Made by a program: the position numbers and the translations under genes. DNA of 64,000 nucleotides from Parapedobacter lycopersici (lineage in GTDB: Bacteria; Bacteroidota; Bacteroidia; Sphingobacteriales; Sphingobacteriaceae): NCBI RefSeq assembly GCF_024643285.1, contig NZ_JAMSLW010000005.1, positions 62,001-126,000 of the forward strand, in the 5' to 3' direction. The notes under the pieces were generated by a model, which made no database searches, was not told where the DNA came from, and worked only from the letters and a program-made list of their open reading frames with translations. The stretch's first letter is position 1. The number at the start of each line of letters is the position of its first letter. Positions 55,246-63,115 of this stretch are shown here, piece after piece.

Positions 55246-56607
55246 TTACGGACGGATAATCGTACCGTCCGCTTTCCGCACCTGCCAGTTCGACCGCGTA
55301 TGGATCGGGTATTTTGCAGCTTCTTTTTCATTGATATCCACGCCAATGCCCGGCACCTCGTTTACCGACATATAGCCGTTGTCCATCGTCGGGCAGCCGG
55401 GGAATACTTCCTGCAGTTTATCGGAGAAGCGGCCGGCTTCCTGAATGCCGAAATTCCAGATCGCCATATCCATATGGGCATGTGCCGAATGGCCAACCGG
55501 CGAAACATCGCCCGGCCCGTGCCACGCGGTCCGCACATTGAACCATTCGCCCAGCCGGGCAACCTTCATCGCCGGCGTAATACCACCGATCTGCGACACG
55601 TGGATCCGGATGTAATCGAACCACCGGTTCACAATCGGAAGCTTAAACTCGTTGATGTTGTTGAACAACTCGCCCATGGCTATCGGAACGGTTGTACTTG
55701 CGCGCAGCTGCTCGAACCATTCCATATTCTCCGGCGAAAACGGATCCTCAATGAAAAACGGCCGGTATTGTTCCAGCTCTTTAATCATGTTGATCGCATC
55801 CATCGGCTGTACCCGTTCGTGGATATCGTGCAGCAGCTCCACCTCCTCCCCGCAGGCTTTGCGCACCGTGGCAAACATTTCGGGCACCGATTTCAGGTAC
55901 AGCTGCTGGTTCATGTACGAGTCGCGCTCATAGCCATACCCCGCTTTGCGGAAATCAGGCTCGTCTTCCGTGCTGCCTACGGCACCGTAGCCGCCCTGCT
56001 GAATCCGCACATACTTAAATCCTTGGTCCATAAAGCCCTGCACGCTCTCGGCAACCTCGGCCGCCGTGCGACCGCTGGCGTGCGTATAGCAAGGGATAGC
56101 AAACCGGGTTTTTCCCCCAAGCAGCTGGTACACCGGCATTCCCGCACGTTTCCCCTTGATGTCCCACAGCGCCTGGTCGAGCCCGCTCAAAGCATTATTC
56201 AGTACCGGACCGTTCCGCCAGTAGGAACTCACGTAGGCCGACTGCCACATGTCTTCGATGTTATCCACGTCTTTACCCACACAGAATTCATTCAAGTATT
56301 TATCAATGGCCGTAACCACCGCAAATGCACGTTGCGTAAATGTCGCACAGCCCAGGCCGTATAATCCCGGTTCGCTGGTTTCCACTTTTACCACGATCAG
56401 GTTCGAACCGCTCGGTGCCGTGGCAATGGCCTTTACATTCGTAATGGTAACCGGGGCCATGCCACGCGCATAGGCGGGTGTTTCCCGTTGTGCCGCGCGT
56501 GCCGCCGGGGTTCCAAAGAGGCCAAGCACACCGGCAGCCGATCCTAAACCTAACATTTTCACCATCTCGCGACGGTCAAATCCATTTTTTTCTGTTGTTA
56601 TGCTCAT
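55246..56607 (-). CDS. Exported enolase-superfamily sugar-acid dehydratase-like protein (ManD/RspA type)
   Basis: A 453-residue protein. The N-terminus has a twin-arginine signal (DRREMVKMLGLGSAAGVLGL, cleavage near ARA). The enolase-superfamily barrel shows ELLHDIHERVQPMDAI with the DxH pair, FFIEDPFSPEN, PIAMGELF (the three metal-binding acids) and TAWHGPGDVSPVGHSA with the catalytic histidine. This pattern is that of mannonate/gluconate dehydratases, which convert aldonic acids to 2-keto-3-deoxy acids with Mg2+. The precise acid is unknown. It follows susD4 by 51 bases. Location outside the cytoplasm would be unusual for this step. Confidence 0.85.
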   Translation of the reverse strand: MSITTEKNGFDRREMVKMLGLGSAAGVLGLFGTPAARAAQRETPAYARGMAPVTITNVKAIATAPSGSNLIVVKVETSEPGLYGLGCATFTQRAFAVVTAIDKYLNEFCVGKDVDNIEDMWQSAYVSSYWRNGPVLNNALSGLDQALWDIKGKRAGMPVYQLLGGKTRFAIPCYTHASGRTAAEVAESVQGFMDQGFKYVRIQQGGYGAVGSTEDEPDFRKAGYGYERDSYMNQQLYLKSVPEMFATVRKACGEEVELLHDIHERVQPMDAINMIKELEQYRPFFIEDPFSPENMEWFEQLRASTTVPIAMGELFNNINEFKLPIVNRWFDYIRIHVSQIGGITPAMKVARLGEWFNVRTAWHGPGDVSPVGHSAHAHMDMAIWNFGIQEAGRFSDKLQEVFPGCPTMDNGYMSVNEVPGIGVDINEKEAAKYPIHTRSNWQVRKADGTIIRP

Positions 56608-56658
56608 TGTTTTTCTATTAATAAATGTAGTTAATGATATACGTGTTCTGCTGCATGG

Positions 56659-58191
56659 TTATTCGGTGTCCCACCACACTCTTGTATTGAGGTCATCCGC
56701 TCCCTGGCGCGCATTGGCTTCTGCTACATGCTCACCATTGACCACATATTCTGAATCGGGGTATACCAGCCGGCGGATGAAGTTGCCGGTAATTTCCGAA
56801 CCGGGATAGGGATTGGGGGTCAGGCTGGGGTAGCCGCTCCTGCGGAAATTCGCGAACAGCTCGTTGCCATTCAGGAAAGAGGCCACCCAATACTGGGTAT
56901 TGATCTGCTCCAGCGCATTGGCCATATCCAGGGGGTGTGCGGCCAGATAGGCTTCAATGGCACTGCCATCGATAACGCCCCCCGGACCGTATTCGGCCAT
57001 CTGTTCCAGATTAGCCCGGATACCATTTTCAAACACGGTCGCGGCATCCCCCGTCGCCCATCCCCTTACGATAGCCTCAGCGAGCAGCAGCTGCGTCTGC
57101 GCGTAGGTAACGAAATACTCCGGTGCTGTCTGGGTAACTACCGTAGTCTGGTTCGCCTGCGAATAGTCCCACAGGCTTGCTACGCCGTTCTCCTCATAGG
57201 TCGCTACAATGCTCACATCATTGTAACCGAATGGCATGCCGATCTGCATGTCCGGATCGGATGTTGCGCGGGATGCGGTCTGTTGCGTGCCGTTCTGCGC
57301 GCCCACGTACCGGATTGCATACACCGGCAGCCGGGGATCGTCATTTGCCAGCAAATAATCGACAAAGGGTTCAGCCAAATAGAAGTTGGCTTTTTCACGG
57401 CCCGAGAGCTGTTCACCCATCCAGTTGATGTACAGCGATGAATGCCTGTTCTTGGCGTTATCGGCGTTGGACTCCATCAATCCGCCGGCCACCGCTTTCC
57501 CCACGTAGGTTTCTGCCGTTGCCGGGTCCACTTTGGTTAGCCGCATGGCCGCCCGAAGCATCAGGGAAAAGCCGAAGCGCTTCCATTGAGCCAGGTTGCC
57601 GCCGTAGAGAATATCGCTGGTCACCACCGGGGCCGATTCGTCCAGGCCACTGGAAGCCTCTTCCAACTCCTTCAGGATATCCTGATAGACGGCCTCCTGC
57701 GCGTCGTATACCGGCGCCCTTACCCCTTCCGTATACCCCTTGCCAGCCTCGAAATAGGGAATATCGCCATATGTATCGGTAAGCGCCATGAATACGTATG
57801 CCTTCCATATCCGCGCAAATTGATGCAGGTTGTGCTGTTCGGGCACATCACGCGTGCGCTCCACCACATCGACGATCTGCTTCACAATATTCGGGTAGTA
57901 ATAGTTCCACAAACGGGTGGCATTCTCCCGGTGCAGCTGATTGTAGTTTCCCCCCGTCAGCGAGCTGCCGAACGGCGTAAGGATCTGCTGCACGATGGGG
58001 AAGTTATAACAAAGCATCGCCTGCGTATTCGCGGTAGAGGTAAACGTGATATCCACCACCGCCCGGTTCAACACAAAGACGGGGTCCAAAGACGTCGGGT
58101 CAATTTTATTGGTATTCAGCTCGTCAAAGCCCCGGTCGCATCCCGCCACCGTGACCACGGCTATCAATACCAGTATGATATATCTTTTCAT
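56659..58191 (-). CDS. SusD-like surface lipoprotein (unit 4)
   Basis: A 510-residue lipoprotein; MKRYIILVLIAVVTVAGC gives Cys18, followed by DRGFDELNTNKIDPTSL. Conserved blocks include RIWKAYVFMALTDTYGDIPY and the end TRVWWDTE. It is 39 bases after susC4 and upstream of the dehydratase-like gene. It presumably binds the ligand that SusC4 imports. Confidence 0.9.
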   Translation of the reverse strand: MKRYIILVLIAVVTVAGCDRGFDELNTNKIDPTSLDPVFVLNRAVVDITFTSTANTQAMLCYNFPIVQQILTPFGSSLTGGNYNQLHRENATRLWNYYYPNIVKQIVDVVERTRDVPEQHNLHQFARIWKAYVFMALTDTYGDIPYFEAGKGYTEGVRAPVYDAQEAVYQDILKELEEASSGLDESAPVVTSDILYGGNLAQWKRFGFSLMLRAAMRLTKVDPATAETYVGKAVAGGLMESNADNAKNRHSSLYINWMGEQLSGREKANFYLAEPFVDYLLANDDPRLPVYAIRYVGAQNGTQQTASRATSDPDMQIGMPFGYNDVSIVATYEENGVASLWDYSQANQTTVVTQTAPEYFVTYAQTQLLLAEAIVRGWATGDAATVFENGIRANLEQMAEYGPGGVIDGSAIEAYLAAHPLDMANALEQINTQYWVASFLNGNELFANFRRSGYPSLTPNPYPGSEITGNFIRRLVYPDSEYVVNGEHVAEANARQGADDLNTRVWWDTE

Positions 58192-58230
58192 ATTTCCTTT
58201 AATTAAAAATGATCATTAATCAGGTGCTGC

Positions 58231-61200
58231 TCAAAACTTCACATTCAGGTTGAACCCGACACTCCGGGTCAGCGGCAAGCTTGACCAGCCGGATCCGGCG
58301 CTGTTGCCCCCATAGTCGTAAAGTTCTTCCGGGTCCATATTCTCCGTCCATTTTTTCAGTACGGCAACATTATTGGCTACCACGTTCAGCCGGATTCCTT
58401 TCACGAAAAATGTGCTCGGCAGGTACCTGGTGAAGTCATAGCCCAGGCTCACCTGCCGGAGTTTCCAGAAGCCGGCATTGTAGATGAAGGGTTCATAAAT
58501 ATTCTGTGAAGTGATGGATTCGTAATACGGCTGTACCTCGGCCTGCGTCTCATTGACGCCTCCGTCCGGATTCACGCCGTTGCCGACAACATAACCCACA
58601 TCACGGCCCGGCAGGGTTCCTTTGTGCAGCCCGTGCCGCCAGTAGTTGCGGTTAGATCCGCCGCTGATGATGTAGTTTTTGCCCAGCTTGAAATCGATCA
58701 GCGCCGAAAGGCTGACCCCTTTATAATTGAACATGTTGGTGATGCCACCGAAGAACGACGGCTGGTTGGTACCTACGTTAACCATCTCGGCTGTCCGCAG
58801 CGGAAAGCCGCTGTTTTCATCGAAAATCTGCCGTCCCTGTTCATCCCGCAGGTACATGTATTCGTAGATCTGGCCCATGGGCATGCCCACTACCTGCCGG
58901 ATCCCGCCGACGGTAATCATGTCGTCCTCGTCGGTAAGCCCCAGCTGCAATACCTTGGATGTATTATAAGATAAGTTGGCATTGATGTCCCACGTAAATG
59001 AGCCGGTCCGTACCGGAGTCACATTTACGGCCGTTTCCACCCCGCGGTTCATGCTTCTTCCGACATTGATCAGCTGCGCCGTATAGCCGGTGGTATTGGA
59101 TATCTGGGCCGAAACAATCTGGTCGCGCGATATTTTGTGGTAATAAGCCACGTCCAGGCCCAGGATATTATTGAATAACCGCAGTTCCAGACCGACTTCC
59201 ATTTCGGAAACCCGCAGCGGGCGCAACAGTCCGTTCGGAATGGTATTGGTATTGATTCCGCCAACCGGAATCATGCTGCCCTGCGGATTCGGAAACAGGT
59301 TATTGTTGACCTGGTAATACAGCGCGTTGGAATACGGATCTACGTTATCATCACCTACTTCAGCATAGGCCAGCCGCAGTTTACCGAAGGTCAGCCACTC
59401 GGGCATACCATCCAATGCATCCGTGAATACGAAACTACCCGTTGCGGACGGGTACAGGATACTGCGGCTGCCCGGCGCGAGGGTAGAGAACCAATCGTTG
59501 CGGGCTGTTACGTTCAGGAAAAGATAATCCCGGAAAGATACTTCCGCGGCACCGTAAAGCGAGTTCACCTTCCGTTCACTGACGCTGTAATCCGAGCTTT
59601 TTACCCGTCCGTTCATGATGGTATACAAACCGCGTTCAATAAAATCCTGCACCGATTGGTTTTCCTGATCGAAGCGCCGGTACATCTGGTTGCCGCCCAG
59701 GGTAATGTCGACCCCGAAGTCACCGAATTTACGGTTGGCCCCGAGCAGAAAATCGTAGTTCCGCTCGCGGAACCTCCGGTTGTTCTTAAAATAGGAACCG
59801 TTTACAAATCCCGCAGGCGCCGGACCAATGGCCGCATAGCCGGTTGGGTAGTTAAAATCCTGGTTCCGCACGTAAAAGTCCTGTGCAATGCGCCCCTGCA
59901 GATACAGCCAATCGGTAAAATTATATTTCAGCTGGATGTTCCCGATGAACCGGTCGCGTTTGATGTTCTCGAACTTTTCATACACGGAAAAATAGGGATT
60001 GGTCCGCGGCAGGAACCGCGCGTATACGATTTCGTTCCCTGCAGCATCCTTCCGGTACTGGTTCAGCAGGTCGAGTGGCATGGTGTTGGCCAGCGTTAAT
60101 ACGGAACTCGGGGTAGAGAACTCCTGTCCGCCTACCTGTGCCGGATTCCGGTTATATTCGTTGGAGTAATTTACATTGCCCTGTACGGTCAGTTTTTTGA
60201 AGATGGTCTGCGTAAAACCCAGGTTTACGGTCCGGCGGTTAAAATCGGAGTTGGGCACAATACTCTTGTTATCGGTATTGGAAAGCGACAGGTTAAAACC
60301 GCCGTTTTCACCGCCATTGGAAAGCGCCAGTGAATTGGTGATGTTCTGGCCGGTATCGTAAAACTTCCGGATACGGTCGCGGACAGGCTCATAAGGCACT
60401 TCCACGCCATCGAAGAGCACCTGCGTCATCCCGGGTTCTATTTTCTCCCCGAAGCTCCAGATGCCTGAAGTGGGAAAAGGCTCCGTAGGCCGGACACCAC
60501 GTTCGCCCTGCCCATACTCATACTGAAAATCGGTAAAATCCAGTGGCGTGTCCATGGTATAGTTCACGTTATACGTTATGCCGATACCGCGCCCTTCGCC
60601 TTTGAGCTTGGTGGTGATCATGACGACCCCGTCTTTTGCCCTGGAGCCGTACAGTGCCGCCGCCGCCGCACCCTTCAATACGGTCATCGACTCGATATCG
60701 TCGGCATTGATACTGGAAAAACCATCACCGCCATCCGAGTTATTCAGCCCCTGGCCTCCGAACCGGCTATTGTCGATCGGTACGCCATTAACCACAATCA
60801 GTGGCGTGTTGGTGCCTGTAAATGATGAATTGCCGCGTATCCGGATCCGTGTGGAGCCCTGCGGGCCGGTACCCAGGGTAGTGATGTTCACCCCGCTGAC
60901 CTTTCCCTGCAACGCACCCATCGTCGTATTCGTGCGGTTTTCGGTCAGCTGCTCATGAGCTACCTGTACCGTGGAGTACCCCAGGCTCTTGGCTGACCGC
61001 TCAATCCCCAGCGCCGTAACCACTACCTCGCCAAGCGACTGCGCGTCTTCCGCAAGGGTAATGTTAAGTGTCGTCCGGCCGTTGACCGCCACATCCTGGG
61101 AAAGGTGGCCGATGAACGAGAATACCAGGGTACCCTGCGGGGGTACGGTTAGCAAAAACCGCCCCTGCGCATCGGTCGTGGTGCCGCGCTGCGTGCCGCG

Positions 61201-61683
61201 GAGGTTAACGGTTGCTCCCTGCAACGGCGTGCCGTCCGGACCGGTTACCGTGCCTGTCACCTGGATATCTTCCTGCAGGACCGGCAGTGGTGCCGACCGG
61301 GCGCTGACCGGCTGTGCCTTTACATTAACGGTCACGGTGCCTTCAATCACGCGGTAGGTCATGTTCTGCCGGGCAATCACTTCCCGCAGCACATCGTTGA
61401 CATCGGCATTGCGCACCTGGATGCTTACCGGCTGTGCTTTCTGCAATACCTCATTACTGTACAAGAACTGAATGTTCGTTTGTTTGGTAATTTCGGAGAA
61501 AAGCCGTTCTATTTTTTCATTTTTCAGGGAAAGCGTGACCTTCTGTGCCATACCCTCGGCATGTACACCAGTCACCAATACCAACAGCATAAAAAAAGTT
61601 ATTTTCATGGTTAGCATTATTTTTTGTAAAACCGAAAGACGAGGGTCCCCCTTCGGCCTTTTGCCAAAAGAAAAGTAATTCAT
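58231..61683 (-). CDS. SusC-like TonB-dependent transporter with STN domain (unit 4)
   Basis: A 1150-residue receptor starting MNYFSFGKRPKGDPRLSVLQ. STN domain (LSLKNEKIERLFSEITKQTN, VNDVLREVIARQNMTYRVIE), carboxypeptidase-regulatory-like repeat (VTGTVTGPDGTPLQGATVNL), plug (GEVVVTALGIERSAKSLGYS) and a barrel ending SVGFNLNVKF. The head is nearly the same as in unit 2 while the plug and barrel differ, so ligands probably differ. It would pass a signal to FecR4. Confidence 0.92.
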   Translation of the reverse strand: MNYFSFGKRPKGDPRLSVLQKIMLTMKITFFMLLVLVTGVHAEGMAQKVTLSLKNEKIERLFSEITKQTNIQFLYSNEVLQKAQPVSIQVRNADVNDVLREVIARQNMTYRVIEGTVTVNVKAQPVSARSAPLPVLQEDIQVTGTVTGPDGTPLQGATVNLRGTQRGTTTDAQGRFLLTVPPQGTLVFSFIGHLSQDVAVNGRTTLNITLAEDAQSLGEVVVTALGIERSAKSLGYSTVQVAHEQLTENRTNTTMGALQGKVSGVNITTLGTGPQGSTRIRIRGNSSFTGTNTPLIVVNGVPIDNSRFGGQGLNNSDGGDGFSSINADDIESMTVLKGAAAAALYGSRAKDGVVMITTKLKGEGRGIGITYNVNYTMDTPLDFTDFQYEYGQGERGVRPTEPFPTSGIWSFGEKIEPGMTQVLFDGVEVPYEPVRDRIRKFYDTGQNITNSLALSNGGENGGFNLSLSNTDNKSIVPNSDFNRRTVNLGFTQTIFKKLTVQGNVNYSNEYNRNPAQVGGQEFSTPSSVLTLANTMPLDLLNQYRKDAAGNEIVYARFLPRTNPYFSVYEKFENIKRDRFIGNIQLKYNFTDWLYLQGRIAQDFYVRNQDFNYPTGYAAIGPAPAGFVNGSYFKNNRRFRERNYDFLLGANRKFGDFGVDITLGGNQMYRRFDQENQSVQDFIERGLYTIMNGRVKSSDYSVSERKVNSLYGAAEVSFRDYLFLNVTARNDWFSTLAPGSRSILYPSATGSFVFTDALDGMPEWLTFGKLRLAYAEVGDDNVDPYSNALYYQVNNNLFPNPQGSMIPVGGINTNTIPNGLLRPLRVSEMEVGLELRLFNNILGLDVAYYHKISRDQIVSAQISNTTGYTAQLINVGRSMNRGVETAVNVTPVRTGSFTWDINANLSYNTSKVLQLGLTDEDDMITVGGIRQVVGMPMGQIYEYMYLRDEQGRQIFDENSGFPLRTAEMVNVGTNQPSFFGGITNMFNYKGVSLSALIDFKLGKNYIISGGSNRNYWRHGLHKGTLPGRDVGYVVGNGVNPDGGVNETQAEVQPYYESITSQNIYEPFIYNAGFWKLRQVSLGYDFTRYLPSTFFVKGIRLNVVANNVAVLKKWTENMDPEELYDYGGNSAGSGWSSLPLTRSVGFNLNVKF

Positions 61684-61690
61684 ACTTTTG
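61660..61690 (+). promoter_or_regulatory. Promoter of antisense RNA, unit 4
   Basis: TTTG (61660-61663), 19 bases, TACTTTTG (61683-61690) on the plus strand. Full consensus match, starting on the susC start codon as in unit 2. Confidence 0.75.
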
Positions 61691-61696
61691 TGGAAA

Positions 61697-61780
61697 TTAA
61701 GGTTAATTAATAGTTTGTTGTCAACACGATTATTGGGTTAGCCTTAACCATCGGGGGTGCCACTAACACTCCCGTTTTTT
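61697..61780 (+). ncRNA. Predicted cis-antisense RNA to the susC leader (unit 4)
   Basis: A transcript of about 84 nt runs from the promoter at 61660-61690 to the terminator at 61752-61780. It contains GGTTA-GCCT-TAACC (61736-61749), the same small inverted repeat as in unit 2. It would pair with the susC4 leader. Function is inferred by analogy with DonS-type RNAs. Confidence 0.65.
61752..61780 (+). terminator. Plus-strand terminator between fecR and susC, unit 4
   Basis: CGGGGGTG pairs with CACTCCCG (one G-T pair) around seven bases, followed by six T. No plus-strand gene is near. Confidence 0.8.
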
Positions 61781-61865
61781 ATAAGTCTACTACAGGTGCC
61801 CGGCACCTACTTGGGGTAATGGTAAAATTCACTCATCGTTTATCATATTTGGTTAAAAAATTGGT

Positions 61866-63053
61866 TTATTCAAATGTTACTGTAACCTGCCTGTCCTTCA
61901 CTTCGAACCGGGCCCGGCTCACGTAGGTGAGCATCTCCAGCACGCTGGATAAATTCACTTCCCGGCGGATCCTTCCGTTATAGCCCTTATTGCCCGGTGC
62001 CGTACCTTTATAGGTTACCTCCACATCGTACCACCGCGCCACCTGATCCATGATTTCCATCATGTTATCATCTTTAAAATGGAAATATCCATTTTTCCAG
62101 GCCGTTACTTTATCAAGGTCTGCTGCCTGCACGGTAATGCTTTCCCCAACGTGTGCCTCCTGTCCGGGCTTGAGTAACCGTTGGCCGGTATTATTGGCGA
62201 TTTTCACCGAACCTTCCACCAGCGTAGCAGTAACGCTGTTATACGAGTTTACGTTAAACTGGGTGCCCAGCACTTCGATTTCCGTGTCGTTCACCTGCAC
62301 GGTAAACGGCCGGCCGGCATCGTGGGAAACATCAAAAAAGGCCTCACCCTCCAGCATCACTACGCGCTTATCCGCAGGAAAATGCATTGGATAGCGTAAC
62401 GAGGAACCGGCGTTGAGCCATACTTTGGTGCCGTCGGAGAGGGTCGTCTGGTATTGCCCGCCGCGGGGCGTGGTCAGTGTCAGTTCCGTGACCGCCGGCA
62501 GTTCGCCCTTTCCCTCCACATCCGTCAGCGATGTACCGTCGTTATAGGTGAGGTCGTCGCCGATTACCACCCCCTTTTTGTTGCTGTTCAGCATCACCAC
62601 CCGGCCATCAGACAGGGTCAGTGTGGCACGGTCGCCGCCAGCCGGGACATCGCCGCCATAAGCGCTAACCAACGCCGTGTTCGCCTGCCTTTCGCCTGCG
62701 GTGTAATAGAACCAGCCAATACCCACGGTAAATGCGAGCAATATGGATGCCGCAGCAAGTATTGCCCCTTTGGATAACCGGCGCACCGGATGCGCGGGCA
62801 CCGCCGGCGAATGTCCGTGAATGCGCTGCCTGATTTTTTGCAATGACTCCGCTAATACCCGTTGGACCTCCGGCGAAAGGGCTTCCGTCGATTCCAGCGG
62901 GTCCGCAAGGCGCTGCCGCATCAGGTTGAGCACGTCCGTTTCCGTTTCGTTTCCTTCCTGAAAATAGGCAATCAGCTGCCGTACTTCTTCCGGAGAAGCC
63001 GTATTGCTAATGTACCGATCCAGCAACTTGCTGATATGCGTTGGTTTTTCCAT
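61866..63053 (-). CDS. FecR-family anti-sigma regulator (unit 4)
   Basis: A 395-residue protein, MEKPTHISKLLDRYISNTAS. The membrane segment is AILAAASILLAFTVGIGWFY. The periplasmic part includes GGDRATLTLSDGR, LTLTTPRGGQYQTTLSDGTK and MLEGEAFFDVSH; the end reads RARFEVKDRQVTVTFE. It is the close paralogue of FecR2 over the periplasmic domain, with an unrelated N-terminus. It follows sigma factor 4 by 62 bases. Confidence 0.9.
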   Translation of the reverse strand: MEKPTHISKLLDRYISNTASPEEVRQLIAYFQEGNETETDVLNLMRQRLADPLESTEALSPEVQRVLAESLQKIRQRIHGHSPAVPAHPVRRLSKGAILAAASILLAFTVGIGWFYYTAGERQANTALVSAYGGDVPAGGDRATLTLSDGRVVMLNSNKKGVVIGDDLTYNDGTSLTDVEGKGELPAVTELTLTTPRGGQYQTTLSDGTKVWLNAGSSLRYPMHFPADKRVVMLEGEAFFDVSHDAGRPFTVQVNDTEIEVLGTQFNVNSYNSVTATLVEGSVKIANNTGQRLLKPGQEAHVGESITVQAADLDKVTAWKNGYFHFKDDNMMEIMDQVARWYDVEVTYKGTAPGNKGYNGRIRREVNLSSVLEMLTYVSRARFEVKDRQVTVTFE

Positions 63054-63115
63054 TGGTTATACTGGTAATACGTCCGGACGGAAAAATCCTACCACACCAA
63101 AATGAAAAAAATGAT

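Noticed and set aside
45597-61780. Hairpins between fecR and susC as minus-strand attenuators of the sus operons
   Set aside because: On the minus strand the T-run precedes rather than follows the stem, so they cannot work as intrinsic terminators in that direction. An mRNA-leader structural role remains possible.
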